Part shown: piece after piece, positions 11,790-23,464 of the stretch
Layout: every line of letters starts with the position of its first letter
Position numbering within the stretch: the first letter of the stretch is position 1
Assembly (NCBI GenBank): GCA_964023275.1
Contig: OZ029928.1
Location: forward strand, 1,860,001 to 1,924,000
DNA length: 64,000 bases
From: Norana najaformis
Lineage: Eukaryota; Annelida; Clitellata; Crassiclitellata; Hormogastridae
Direction of reading: 5' to 3'
The notes under the pieces: model-generated
Told to the model about the DNA's origin: nothing
Seen by the model: only the letters and a program-made list of their open reading frames with translations
Database searches by the model: none
Position numbers and translations under genes: made by a program

Positions 11790-11908
11790 GTAATCGTAAT
11801 GGTAATCTCGAGATTTCTACAGCGCCCAACGAAAGCTAAGTCGCATGAACCAGCTTATTCACAGGCGCTGTCAAAACAAAATCGATAGGCAAAAGGGTTC
11901 GGTTCCAC
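11790..11908 (-). mobile_element. L2-like LINE 3' tail
   Basis: Carries GAGATTTCTACAGCGCCCAA, CACAGGCGCTGTCAAAACAA and AAAAGGGTTCGGTTCC in minus orientation. A more diverged copy follows at 12240-12345 (TCTGCAGCGGCCAGCGAAAA). Confidence 0.8.
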
Positions 11909-12744
11909 TTACTAATGTTGGCGTGCCATGATCCCATAAAAGATTGCTTACTAACCTAACTATCCTCTATTCTATGGTTACTGTAAAACTTATTTACGGT
12001 CGGCTGTTTGAGTTTACTGTGCGAAAAGAACAACATTTGGTTAAATGGATATTTACACCAAGTTCCGGCACAATTTGGGATCAATCCGGGACACGGGACG
12101 CACAAGGCCGATTCCGGGGCTGTCCAGGCGAATCCGGGATGGTTGGCAGCCCTACTTCCATTGGATTTCTCTCATTATTTTCGACTCGACACTGAAACAA
12201 CATGGATCTCAGGGACTTGATTTGCATTATCCGAGGAATTGTAATTCTAATATCAAGATTTCTGCAGCGGCCAGCGAAAACGAAGTCCTGGAAACCACCT
12301 TATTGACAGGTGCTGTCATGGACCGATATTGAGCTGATATTGAGAAAAGCTAAAAAAAACCACCAGCCTATTTCGATCCAGCTCTACTCCCTATACTGCT
12401 GAACTGGAAATACGTTGTGCGTCTTGCGATTAGACATCTGATAATTAATGAATACTAATCGATAGATGGCACGAATAATTGATTTATCTTTTATGCGCAC
12501 CGGATATTGTCCTGCTTCTATGTAGACAGGAATGAACTCTTTTCATCGTACGCCATTTTGTTAATAGGAAAATAATAATCGAAGTTTGCTCAACAAAGGT
12601 AATGCTTTTCTTAAATCTGGCAAGACTGTGTGATTTTTTCTATTGACTTTTCTTTCACGGCAGCCTAATACACATAACGTTTTCTGTATTAATAATTGAA
12701 TTATGGTTACAGTAAAATCTATACTAGACCAACGCTTGTGTGGC

Positions 12745-13650
12745 GTGCTTCAGCTTCTTACCATCTAAGACGGAATTCATACTTATTGGCCTACGTGACC
12801 AGCTGAAGAAAATTCCTGACCCTTCTGTCTCCCCCACCCTGGACTCTGCCTCCACCAACGCGTTTAATACTAACTCTTTTGTCCGCAATTTAGGTGTTAT
12901 TTTTGACCAGAACCTTACTTTTTCTGATCATATTACCCATCTTTCCCGCTCTTGCTTCATGCATATCCGTGATCTCCGCAGAATCCGCCCTATGCTTGAC
13001 TTCAAAACTGCATCTACCATCGCCACATCCATAGTCAATGCAAAATTTGATTACTGTAATTCACTTTTCCTCAATATAGACACAACCCAGATAAATCGTC
13101 TTCAAAGAATTCAGATTGCTCTCGCTCGTGCCATCACCAAATCTCCCAAATATCATCACATCACTCCTGTTCTCAATATTTAATTGGATTAAAATACCAG
13201 AACGAATAGAGTACAAAGTCTTATCCCTCACCTACAATACACTTCAATTCTCCCAACCCTCCTATCTTCGTCAGTTATTTAAAATCCTACCATTCCATTC
13301 AGTCAGCACATCATCCTTAAAATTTGGAAATTTATCCATAGACATAGCTGCTCCACCCCTCTGAAATAAACTCCCGCCAGAATTACGACAATTATCTTGT
13401 CCATCATACGAACTCACAAACACTTCACCTCTTTCTTATCCTGATTCTTCCTCTTCCCCTTATCTCTCTTCTCGTTTCAATTTCAAACACCATCCACCAT
13501 AGCCGTCCAGCTGCCTGACTGCCTGACTCCTGGATCTTGACCTGGAACTGAACCCTTTTGCCTATCGATTTTGTTTTGACGGAGCGCCTGTGAATAAGCT
13601 GGTTCCTGCTTTCGTTGAGCGCTGTAGAAATCTCGAGATTATGATTACAA
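12745..13650 (+). mobile_element. L2-like LINE: C-terminal reverse transcriptase and 3' tail
   Basis: The longest copy of the commonest repeat in the window. An open frame to 13183 reads PSKTEFILIGLRDQL, then NLGVIFDQNLTFSDHI, then FDYCNSLFLNIDTTQINRLQ and ITKSPKYHHITPVL. After a frameshift (lost LKSLHWL codons) it continues IPERIEYKVLSLTYNTLQ and FGNLSIDIAAPP to NKLPPEL. These are the thumb and C-terminal blocks of CR1/L2-type ORF2. The 3' UTR runs to the CGCTGTAGAAATCTCGAGAT end. The catalytic palm lies upstream and is absent, so this is a 5'-truncated dead copy. Confidence 0.85.
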
Positions 13651-14705
13651 TAAAAATTACTTAGATATGTTGCTTTTGTATTTTTAAAAGTGATCACATT
13701 GGTTTCACAGTTTTGGTATTGAAATGTTAGGGTAACAAGTCTGTTAATACCACCCATAACTGCAACTCGTGATGCCAAAAAATGACCATATTTGACACTC
13801 TGTAAACTCCTTAAAACAAAAAAGCCATCAGGATTTTTGGATCACTTATCAAATGATAACTATCAGAAAATGCAATAAAAAAGATAATATTTTTATGGCC
13901 CTTTTTGGGAATATTTTTTCTCTCTGACACCCCTGTCAGTTTTGGTGAACTACTATATCCAGCAGATGTGAATAAGTAATCAAGTCGAACTCTGCCAAGT
14001 AGTTGCCAGCTACATAGACAGTATACCTATAAAAATTGATTGCATGGTGCCTGGTAATTGTGGAGATATTGATCACTGAATATTGAAAAATTTAGAAATA
14101 AAATGAATATGAAGGCACTTTTGACATTTAATACAGCTGAAATCATAGGACACACAGAAATAATAATTATATTTTTGTAATCTGCACAATAAACTGTACA
14201 CATAGAAAAAATCATCTAAATTGGTTTAGAAGCTCTAGAGATATCAATTCTCAAAAAGTGGACATCGTGAAGTTTCACGAAATGCCTTTGGAGGGTGGGG
14301 TCGTGGAATCAACGATACCTTGGAAAGTATTTGACATATTGCAGAAAACTTTGGGCTTTGCCATCCAATACATCTTGCAACATGTGGTTAAAATTTCAGC
14401 CAATTCTGAGATGGTCGGGCGGGAACATTCCTCAGAATTGGTCGACTTGAGCTGGAATAACCCTAAAGCGACACAAGGATATGGTCTAATGATTTTACAA
14501 GTTTATGAAGAACCTTTTCACAGTTGGAGCTTTTGATGCTTTTATGACCAAATTTTTAAAGGAAAGAGGTTATGTGACAGATATGCCCATATGCTACTAA
14601 TTCTGGCACTTTCTTGTATTCTGTTTTAACTTTATTTCAGAGAATGTCATTGTGTGCCTTACACAATACATTTATTAATAATAAGAGGTAGTTTGCCAAT
14701 TGTTG
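13651..14705. other. non-coding 5' flank of zinc-finger gene 2
   Basis: AT-rich sequence with short open stretches but no recognisable domain and no consistent splice-compatible exon. Confidence 0.4.
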
Positions 14706-14877
14706 ATGGAAACTGACAGCTTTTCAGAGAGAGACTTATTATTGTTATTCTTATTTTCTTTAATGCACCTGGCATCAACCGATGGAGCACCAAAGCCAGG
14801 TTGGAATCAGGTCAATATTCAGAATGTCAGTGTTCCTGGAAAGAGGCAGTCTAAGGTGAATAAGAAATTTGAAGAAG
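14706..14877 (+). CDS. candidate upstream exon near zinc-finger gene 2
   Basis: From ATG 14706 the frame METDSFSERDLLLLFLFSLM then HLASTDGAPKPGW runs 57 codons to a good splice donor (GAAG/GTAAGT, 14878). The hydrophobic stretch resembles a signal peptide, which is odd for a zinc-finger protein. It may therefore belong to another transcript or be untranslated. A similar segment, broken by a stop, lies at 7083-7175 upstream of zinc-finger gene 1, which argues that the segment was present before the paralogues split. Whether it splices to 15332 is not shown. Confidence 0.35.
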
Positions 14878-15270
14878 GTAAGTCTTAAGTACAGTAAAAG
14901 ACCTGATTATAATCAGCTTAATCTGCATGTTGAAGTCTTCAGCGCCAGTGTAACATGACAGACTTGTCTCTCTTGTAGATAGATACCAGAAGAAGTAAAA
15001 TTAAGTCTAAGAAACATTTATGCCTTTCACAAACTCATACCTGAGATTAGGATTTGAAACATAAGCAGTTTGAAGAAGGTAATTCTTAAGTACTGTAAAA
15101 AGCTGAATATAATCTGCTTTATTCTCAGATTGAAGTCTTCAGTTCCAGTGTAACACAACAAACTTTCTTCTTTTGTAGTCAGATACTGGAAAATACAAAA
15201 TCGGAAATCTAAGACACATTTATTCCTTTCACAAACTTATACCTGAGATTGCGATTTAAAAAACAAGCAG
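14868..15270 (+). repeat. 201-bp tandem duplication including a splice donor
   Basis: Unit 1 is about 14868-15068 and unit 2 about 15069-15270. Both start TTTGAAGAAGGTAA and share CTTCAG.GCCAGTGTAACA-like and CCTTTCACAAACT blocks to the end. The donor in unit 1 is GTAAGT; in unit 2 it is GTAATT. Each unit also has a TTGTAG acceptor-like site. Confidence 0.85.
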
Positions 15271-15331
15271 GACACATGCAAATAACTTACACCTCTATGT
15301 AGCTTTGTGCAACAGATTTTACTGAACAATC

Positions 15332-16867
15332 ATGAGAACCCATACTGGAGAGAAGCTTTACAAATGTGGATTGTGCACCAAATCATTTCCAGACAATGCT
15401 CATCTGGAAAGGCATATGAGAACCCATACTGGAGAAAGACTTTACAAATGCCAGTTATGTCAGAAATCATTTACCCATGGTGGTAATTTGAAGACACACA
15501 TAAGAAAGCATACTGGAGAAAAACCATACAAATGCCAATTATGTCAGAAATCGTTTACCCATAGTGGTACTTTGAAGACACACATAAGAATGCATACAGG
15601 AGAAAAACCATACAAATGCCAGTTATGTCAGAAATCATATGCTGATGGTTGTGATTTGAAGAGACATATGAGAAAGCATACAGGAGAAAAACCATACAAA
15701 TGCCAGTTATGTCAGAAATCATTTACCGGTAGTGGTACTTTGAAGATACACATGAGAACGCATACAGGAGAAAAACCATACAAATGCCAGTTATGTCAGA
15801 AATCATTTGCTGTTGGTAGCTATTTCAAGATACACATGAGAACTCATAGTGGAGAAAAACCGTACATATGTAATTTTTGTCAGAAAGTATTCGGACAGAA
15901 TGGTCATCTAAGAGATCACATGAAAGTCCATGCTGGAGAAAAACCATACAAATGCCATTTATGTCAGAAATCATTTCCCAGGGGTGGTACTTTGAAGGGA
16001 CACATGAGAACCCATACAGGAGAAAAACCATACATATGCGGTTTATGTCAGAAATCATTTGCATTAAATTATACTCTTAAGATGCACACCAGAACTCATG
16101 CAGGAGAAGAACCATACAAATGCCAGCAATGTCAGAAATCATTTGCCATTGTTGGTAATTTGAAGAGACATATGAGAACGCATACAGGAGAAAAACTATA
16201 CAAATGCCAGCATTGTCAGAAATCATTTGCAGCATACAATTCTTTCAGAATTCACATGAGGATTCATACTGATGAAAAGTCACAGAAAAGTCATCTCTGT
16301 CGACTGCCCTGTGTATTACATAATGCTCTTAAGAGGCACGTTAGACTCCAAGATGAAGAAAAACCACACATGTACCGGTGTTGTCAGAAGTCACTGCCAT
16401 CAGAAGATTATCTGAAAAATCACATCGGAACTCATAATGGAGAAAAACCATTCATTTGCCATATATGCAGTGAAGCTTTTAGATGCAAAGTAAATCTTAC
16501 AAAGCACATTATACATTGTGTAATGTTAAAGACGTCTGATTCTCTCTCAGTAAGCTGTGCATCTAGTAGACAAGGTATGAGATCTGACTCGTTAAGTGGC
16601 ACAAGCATTACTGAAGTCGTTTCACGGAACACGTGTCTGCCAGATGCCCATCCTAGTGAAGTTCCCAGCCTTCCCAAGGAAATTGAAATTGGAAAATGGA
16701 TTTCTATTAAGAACTCGAAATCACTTGAGAAATTGAAACCTTTCGTGGGAAGAGCTTATGGATGTGGAATATGCAATGAATTGTTTCAAAAGGAGGAAGC
16801 ATTTCTGGAGCACTGTTCTGACCATCGCAACACTCCACCAGATGAATTATTTATTGACTTCTGCTGA
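15332..16867 (+). CDS. C2H2 zinc-finger protein 2 (511 aa)
   Basis: A paralogue of the gene at 8445. Residues 1-310 are eleven good fingers with HTGEKPYKCQLCQKSF linkers; the frame opens inside a linker (MRTHTGEKLYKC), with a TGA two codons upstream, so an N-terminal part may be lost or spliced from elsewhere. Two decayed fingers follow (SHLCRLPCVLHNALKRH; YRCCQKSLPSEDYLKNH), then an atypical one (CHICSEAFRCKVNLTKHIIHC). The C-terminal module LPKEIEIGKWI...YGCGICNELFQKEEAF ends in the same divergent finger (CGIC...HCSDH) and a PPDELFIDFC tail as gene 1. Fingers differ more from each other than those in gene 1, so this array is older or less homogenised. It is presumably a sequence-specific DNA-binding protein; targets cannot be inferred. 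Confidence 0.82.
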   Translation: MRTHTGEKLYKCGLCTKSFPDNAHLERHMRTHTGERLYKCQLCQKSFTHGGNLKTHIRKHTGEKPYKCQLCQKSFTHSGTLKTHIRMHTGEKPYKCQLCQKSYADGCDLKRHMRKHTGEKPYKCQLCQKSFTGSGTLKIHMRTHTGEKPYKCQLCQKSFAVGSYFKIHMRTHSGEKPYICNFCQKVFGQNGHLRDHMKVHAGEKPYKCHLCQKSFPRGGTLKGHMRTHTGEKPYICGLCQKSFALNYTLKMHTRTHAGEEPYKCQQCQKSFAIVGNLKRHMRTHTGEKLYKCQHCQKSFAAYNSFRIHMRIHTDEKSQKSHLCRLPCVLHNALKRHVRLQDEEKPHMYRCCQKSLPSEDYLKNHIGTHNGEKPFICHICSEAFRCKVNLTKHIIHCVMLKTSDSLSVSCASSRQGMRSDSLSGTSITEVVSRNTCLPDAHPSEVPSLPKEIEIGKWISIKNSKSLEKLKPFVGRAYGCGICNELFQKEEAFLEHCSDHRNTPPDELFIDFC

Positions 16868-16929
16868 AATGTATTTCTATGAGAGTGAGAAATACAAATG
16901 TGCAGAAAACCAAAACAGTGACTACTGGG

Positions 16930-17285
16930 AACAACACAAGGAGCTGAGGGTGGAAATAGATAATGAAGAGCTTAACAAGTTACAGAGTTTGTGTACTTGG
17001 GAGGATTAATAACGGAAGATGGCCAATGTACAAAAGATATAAAACGGAGGATTGGTCTGGCATCGACGGTGTTTGGTAGATTGAGCAAGATGTGAAAAAC
17101 ATACAGTATATCGATAAAGACAAAGATGAAACTCTATGAAGCACTTGTCATCCCGGTGCTGCTGTATGGATCAGAGTGCTGGTGCATACGAAAGGAGGAT
17201 GAAGGGAGACTACTGGTGGTGGAAATGAACTGGCTGAGAAGAATACTGGGCAGAAGCAGACGAGATAAAAAGCTTCCCAAATGCG
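16930..17285 (+). mobile_element. RTE-like LINE C-terminal RT fragment
   Basis: With one frameshift it reads LITEDGQCTKDIKRRIGLAS, then VFGRLSKM, then KTKMKLYEALVIPVLLYGSE and EMNWLRRILGRSRRDK. These are the classic post-RT motifs of RTE-type elements. It starts about 60 bp after the stop of zinc-finger gene 2 and contains stops. Confidence 0.85.
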
Positions 17286-17448
17286 GAAATGAGGAGTTAT
17301 GATTCCAAAATAGGTCATTTTGCGGGTATCTTATACGGACGTCCTGATTCAACACTCTGCTTATTATTTTGTATAAATCGACTAGTGCAGGGTTTTGAAG
17401 GAGGCATTGGTTCTATGTTTTGAGTGGCTCACCCTAAATCTAATTGTT

Positions 17449-17646
17449 TTGGAATTGTTTAATTGGAATGGCTTATTCCAGTTACTGTGTAATTGTATTT
17501 GGAATGGTTTATTCCAACTACTGCATAATTAATTATATTTGGAATGACTTATTCGAATTACTGTAAAATTATATTTGGAATGGGTTATTCCAATTACTAT
17601 ATAATTATATCTGGAATGGCTTATTCCAATTAATGTATAATTATAT
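17449..17646. repeat. 36-40 bp minisatellite, each unit a hairpin
   Basis: About five units. Each has a TTGGAATGGCTTATTCCAA-type inverted repeat followed by TACTGTATAATTATAT. Compensating changes are not obvious, but the palindromic core survives in four of five units. Confidence 0.9.
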
Positions 17647-18129
17647 TGTTCAAGCCGTTTATAATGCTGCTTCATTTTTTGCTGTATTTACGCCTTGTTG
17701 GTGAAGCGTTGGTTTTTGTCTCACGAAAAAAAAATTCTTACTGACTTAGAGCATTTGTTTAAATTTTTGGAACATAGGATTAAAATTAAGTGAAATATCT
17801 TGTGCTAGTACTAGAACTACTGCAATGTGCACTATATAAATATATGTCAGAAATCGCCAGATACCTATATATAGGGATCTGTATAGGTATATATTGTTAC
17901 ATGTTGGATAATAAATGGTTCGTATTCGTTGTAAGGGCAGAAACAACAACGCAACGTCTCGATTTAAAATCGTTCTTTCTTCCACGTAAGGAAACTGTCT
18001 CACGCACAGTACAAATAAAACCTCCAAGTAATTCAGTGACGACATTAAACGACAGGAAAACGATCCCTCGAACTATCTATCTCCATCTCCCTCCGATAGT
18101 CTCTTCTCAACATTTGTGTGTGCATCTGT

Positions 18130-19260
18130 AAGAGAGTGTCTCGACTCTGTCTTCTCGGAAACAAATGCAGTAAGCATTTAAAGTCACATGGACTTATACA
18201 AAGTGCGCTACCACACAAAATTCAATACCTGGTCAAAATTAGCTATAAAAACTAAGGAACGTGTACAAAACACCCCACACAAAAACTCAGTTATGGACGA
18301 AACAAAGTCTGACACTCAAATGCAACCAGAAAATACACAATTCAATTTATCCATACAAAACCCGATATCATTGAGAGAAATCATCCCAACACCAAATCCA
18401 TCCAGACATACGAATCATTGACTATTCCGACAGAACAATACAAGAAGATCACTTAGCCTAACGGACTATACAAAATACACTATGCCTAGTCAAAACAAAA
18501 GTCAACGTGACACAAAAGTCATCAAGGCTAAGAACACTACACATTCACAACTCCAGACTAAGTAAATTCTTCAAACGACTCAACTAGTTCTATCAAAAAA
18601 CGACCAACTCATCACACTCTCGATTAGATAACCCATGTAATGCACAACCCCAAACATACACACGTATCCCAACTGTTCACATTCTAACACCTACACACGC
18701 GACGTCCAAACAGACTATAATTGCAATATAGGAACTCGGGACGAAACATTAATCACAAATTACTATATACTCTACACAAAACGCACCAAACCTCAACGAG
18801 GCACTACAAAGTCGTCGAACTATAACAAAATACAAATCTCTATTACATGACATAACCAGAGCTCTATGAGGTACCACAATGCTGTAAAAATTCATCCATT
18901 ATATAAATCTTAAAAACAAAAGTTTCGCCCGAGGACCCTAAGGACCCGCTTACTACTCAACTTATGCCTCCCAAAACAACCATGAATTAATCCATTCCCT
19001 CATCTCGACACGACTATCCAATCACCTACCCTTTCTTTAATATCCACAAACATACCAAGCAACAATTCACTAATCACCGTCAATAATTCTCAATCTTATA
19101 AAAAGTATAATTGTAATAAATACACCCTTAACTGGAATACTATCCTAAATTAATATATAAAATCAACAATTCTATTTAACTTTAATGCTACTACCCCTCT
19201 AGTCTAGTCACTCAACCGAAACCGTAAAGCTCCTCTTATCCTTGTATCGACCCATACAAA
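18130..19260. other. A/C-skewed, G-poor kilobase without a gene
   Basis: The plus strand is strikingly rich in A and C and poor in G (ACACAAAA, CCAACACCAAATCCATCCAG and similar). No ORF longer than about 80 codons and no known motif is visible. 17650-18130 is also non-coding. Confidence 0.6.
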
Positions 19261-19289
19261 CGACGTCCTGTACCAGAAGTCTGTGTTAA

Positions 19290-19625
19290 TCCCTCTGTAC
19301 CAAGGATTATGAAGAAAGAAGACAGTCGGCCGATGACTACGACTTTACTGGATCATCCTCGGTAACATCGTGCTGGGCCGAACACGACAGACCTGACGAA
19401 AAATATGACTCGGCAGACGACTCGAATCCACCGTCGCTCCCGAATATTGAACCGGACCACCTGAACGGAGCTGCTGACCGTCCGACAGGAACGACTGACC
19501 AGAAGAACGGCATGGCTCACAAACTGAACGACACGGTTGACCAACAGCACGGCATGGTTCACCATTTTAACGACACAGTTGACCAACAGCACGGCATGGT
19601 TCACCAGTTGAACGACACGGCTTGA
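19290..19625 (+). other. ATG-less open frame with 14-residue tandem repeats
   Basis: After a TAA at 19287 the frame stays open for 111 codons to TGA 19623. Its first part is acidic (SADDYDFTGSSS, HDRPDEKYDSADDSN). Near its end is the repeat LNDTVDQQHGMVHH then FNDTVDQQHGMVHQ. The 42-bp DNA repeat continues past the stop to 19687. There is no clear acceptor, signal or family match, so it may be an exon or a chance open minisatellite. Confidence 0.35.
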
Positions 19626-19687
19626 TTCCCCAGTTGAACGACACGGTTGACCAACAGCATGGCATGATTCCCCAGTTGAACGACACG
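19510..19687. repeat. 42-bp tandem repeat
   Basis: About four units of a sequence containing GACCAACAGCACGGCATGG and AGTTGAACGACACGG; one unit is shortened to about 26 bp. Confidence 0.9.
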
Positions 19688-19829
19688 AGGCGTAGATGTA
19701 GCATCAGACCACCATCTTCTGGTTGCAAAAATAAAGATAAAACTAAAGAAACTACCAGAGGAGAATGGTTGTAAATAGCGTTAGCCTGAAGGAACAGCCA
19801 ATACAAAAACAATGAGTTGGAATTAAAGA

Positions 19830-20045
19830 ACAGGTTTACTATCTTGGAGAATTGCGAAGGATGTAGACGAGACCGACATTGATACAGAATGGGAGAGATG
19901 GAGCAACACAGTCACAAAGACTGGTAAAAAGATTCTAGGTTTCAAAAGAGGATGCAAAAAGGAATCGTGGATCTCGACAGAAACGTGGCAGGCAATAGAT
20001 GAAAGGAAACTTCTTAAGCAGAAAATGGAGCAGACAAGGACTAGT
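19830..20045 (+). mobile_element. RTE-like LINE fragment (linker before RT)
   Basis: The frame ETDIDTEWERWSNTVTKTGK then GFKRGCKKESWISTETWQAI then DERKLLKQKME is the helical linker that precedes RT in RTE-like LINEs. Truncated on both sides. Confidence 0.75.
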
Positions 20046-20397
20046 TGAGGTGGCCAACGAAGGAATGCGCCTGGACGAAGTGATCCTCATCTCTTGGTCG
20101 CGTGATCGCGGTTAGCTGCAGCCCGAGGACTATGTCGCAGCGTGCTGTCTCGCACTGGACCGTTTTTTAGAGAATTTTCCGCTGACAATTCCAACTGTTT
20201 CGGCTGCACTGCACAAGAAGCATTTCCTTCTTTAGACGCATCTTTTTAGGTGTACATATAGTAATTTATGTGAGTGCTTGAGAGATTCGAAAAGGCGCTA
20301 AATAAGTATCCATACATACTTACATACGCACATACATGCATACACAAACATAGATACATGCATACACACATACATACGTACACACATAGATACATAG

Positions 20398-20885
20398 GCC
20401 TACCTACAGAAATTAAATGTACTGGCCCGGCAGTAGGGAATTCTCTTCGAGATTATGTAAGAAATATAACGACTATTTGTCAATTTAAAACTACAGTATA
20501 TTAAAGAAGTACTTGATTAGTCTGTATTAGCTTTTTGTATGTAATTAATTATTATGATTGTCTTTTTGGAGGGTGTTGAAAATAATTACTTGATTTATAA
20601 TGATGTTATTTTTGTTGTGTAATCTGTCATATCCATTTAATCTTTGCACAGTTATCATAAGTCAAAGTTTTCATGTTTGTATATTATAATCGTCATATGT
20701 TAACACTGTAAATGTGCCAGCTGAGTTTTAAGCGAGTCTGTCTGACCCTTTTCTGTTGACCCATTGACCTGAACCAGCAATGTGCATATGCTATCTTTTA
20801 TTTGTATTTGATGTTATACTTTCTTATCAACTTACTAAACGCTTCTGCATCTGACGACAAAATAAGGGTACCACGATATAACCCT
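20398..20885 (+). mobile_element. Jockey/CR1-like LINE 3' end, family of the 43-47 kb element
   Basis: The last coding block IKCTGPAVGNSLRDYVRNIT matches [20 protein letters not shown] at the end of the minus-strand LINE near 44000. The 3' UTR also matches (CTGACCCTTTTCTGTTGACC, CAATGTGCATATGCTAT). A short CATA-rich tract precedes it at 20300-20400. Confidence 0.8.
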
Positions 20886-21389
20886 TTTCTGCATATTATC
20901 CGCCCATACATGCATTAGACATGCACAGCATTTGATATCCGTATGTGGGGTTACATGTGAGAGAACAGTTACAAGAAATGTGATCCGTCAAATCATAAAA
21001 ATTGAATATTTCACAAACGCAGAGACATCTGCACATTTCTTTGCAGTTTCGCATCAAAACATGCAATGAAGTTACTGTATTATGTGTCGACACTTGTCAT
21101 GTTATTACAGAATTACAATAATAATTACAATTACATATTACAAACTACAAATCATTGACAAATTACAAATTGTGTTACATCAAATTACAATAGCCTACTT
21201 TACTTATTAGAATTAGCTTCATATTTTCAACTGTAATGCATCTGTTGTTACCTTATGATTTCATCAAAGGCTTGCTCACCGTAATCTGACTTCTCTTTAA
21301 TCGCGAAACTTCTGTTGTTCTCGTTTCCCTGGCCTGTTGTAACTTGACTGGGCTTCACTATTGGATTACATCCGTGAAGAAGAAACACA

Positions 21390-22085
21390 TAGTTGCGACC
21401 TCCACAGTTCACTGTAAACTAGGATATTGCAATTCGCTGTCCTTGACCATAGACATCATCCAAAAATAACCTTCTCCAGTCCATCCGGAATGCACTCGTG
21501 CGTGCTTTCACTGGAACTCTAAGCACTACTACAGTACTTCTGTCCTTGAATATCTTCACTGGTTAACAGTCTAAACGAATTTACTATATGTTAGATCACT
21601 TAAGCCTAGTTACAACTCACTCCAGTCATCCCAGTCGTCTACCATCCTGGTCAATCTGCTACTCCTCCCTCTATCACCAATTCTCCATTATGTCACTTCA
21701 CCTTTAAAATTTCGTAATCGCTCTGTAGGTCAATCCGCTCCATCTCTCTGGAATAAATTCCCGCCAGAACTAGGGCAACTACCTGACGCATGCTATCAAG
21801 TCCAAAAATCTGCTCCTCTTGCAACATCTGCTCAGTCCTTTCATTCACAACTGAAACCAGTGATTCCTGCTCCTGTTCTAATTTTTCTTGCCGTTCCAAA
21901 TGCAAATACTATCCACTGTATATCAGTCTGTCTGTCTACCTGCCTGACCTTTGGATGGGAACTTAGAACCGAAGCTGACCATACTCGCCTCCAAGAATTT
22001 ATTATTGTCTGAGCGTCTTTGAATAAGCTGTTTCCAAGTAATTAAATTTTTAGGGGCTACGGATATTACGATAACGGATGTCTCC
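21390..22085 (+). mobile_element. L2-like LINE 3' end
   Basis: Decayed frames read CKLGYCNSL, YLHWLTV, and SPLKFRNRSVGQSAPSLW then NKFPPELGQLPDA. The family 3' tail follows, diverged (GAGCGTCTTTGAATAAGCTG). Same family as 12745-13650. Confidence 0.75.
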
Positions 22086-22325
22086 ATTTTTATTGTTGCT
22101 CACTCCATTCATTCCATTCGTCTACCATCCTGGTCAATCTGCTCTTGTTAAGAAACTTCAGCAGTAATTATATAGAAACAAGGGCAGCCTATCTCGAACC
22201 AAACCCACTTGCTTATATCAGAACTAAATGAATTATTCATAGCTAAAACAGAGAGAGCTCTGTATCAACTTTGCTGCCACCCCTGATGACTTAACGCTGT
22301 AATAGTTATCAGAATCTTCTTGTTT

Positions 22326-22344
22326 CCTAACCCTAACCCTAACA
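22326..22344. other. short interstitial telomere-like repeat
   Basis: CCTAACCCTAACCCTAACA, about three units of the TTAGGG-type animal telomere repeat. Confidence 0.6.
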
Positions 22345-23464
22345 CTAAAAATGATTCTTCAGATCTTAAATTAAATCAGTTAGGCTACCATTTACAAGTT
22401 TGCCCAAGTAACGGAGCTGCCCATTAATTAGCTGATTTTATTTAGGTTGCAACAAAGTCAGTAATCACCCCATGGACTTATCTCATTCCTAATGCACTTG
22501 AGTATTTCTGGTAAGATCAAACATGACGTCTGCAATGTACACACTACCTTTCGATTATATCATATAGACCCAATTAAATGAACAAATTGCCAATAGTTGT
22601 TAGCACATTTGGCATGTCAATGACTGCGTTGATGTCGGGTTTGTGATGTGTGCAGTTATTTTCCTAGACCGAACTCTGTAAAGTATGATTAACAAAGACA
22701 AAATCCACTTGAAATAATAATAATATCTTTAAAATAATGATAATAATAATTTCTTAAGATTAATGACGATGATGATGATGATGATTTCTTGTTCCTGAAA
22801 GATCATATGTAACTATTTAGACCGTTCATGAAAGCTAAGGCCTAATTTTATGTGTTATGAGCCATAATAGGGATTGAGAAAACATGCAAGCCTCAGCTGA
22901 CAGGAAAGCGGAACCAACTCCACATGAACCACATGCGCCGTAATGTTAAGTGGTCTAGGCCGAACAACACTTGTGGCTTCTCTAATTTCAGTGGGTCGAA
23001 CATTTTGGCTCAAAAGCATTGCTTCATGTATGTGTGTATGTTCGTGTATGTGTGTGTAGTGTGTAGGTCTGTGTGAATGTTGGCCTATGGATGCGATCGT
23101 AATCTCTTAACTTCTTCAAGGCCCAAAAAAGAAGGCTGAGAGATCAACTTTTTCACATACGTTTTTGATTGTTAGGAAATCAACCTACTCACAGGCGCTG
23201 TTTGATCACATGAAGAGTTATGTAGTGAGATGAATTTCTAAGAAGTGTTAATGGATTCATGTCCTACATCTGTTCAAAAGTTTGATTACGATTACGGTTA
23301 TAATTCTAGCATGTCATGTGAATTCGTCGAATCATTTCAAGAGGATGATCACCGTTGTTACGTTTGCACTTATTCAAAAATCCTGTAAAACCAGAACCAT
23401 GATGACCGATACACGCGCAGTAACAGCCGCAAAACTGAGATTTTAATTGTAGTTTAGATATGCA
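22345..23464. other. non-coding interval
   Basis: No gene seen; a small GAT trinucleotide tract at 22768-22786 and a TGTG-rich patch at 23028-23065. Confidence 0.4.

Noticed and set aside
15825-16080. Similar shadow ORFs in zinc-finger gene 2
   Set aside because: Same cause as in gene 1.
19353-19604. Minus-strand Val/Leu/His repeat ORF over the 42-bp repeat
   Set aside because: The plus-strand frame has more sensible composition and both depend on the minisatellite.
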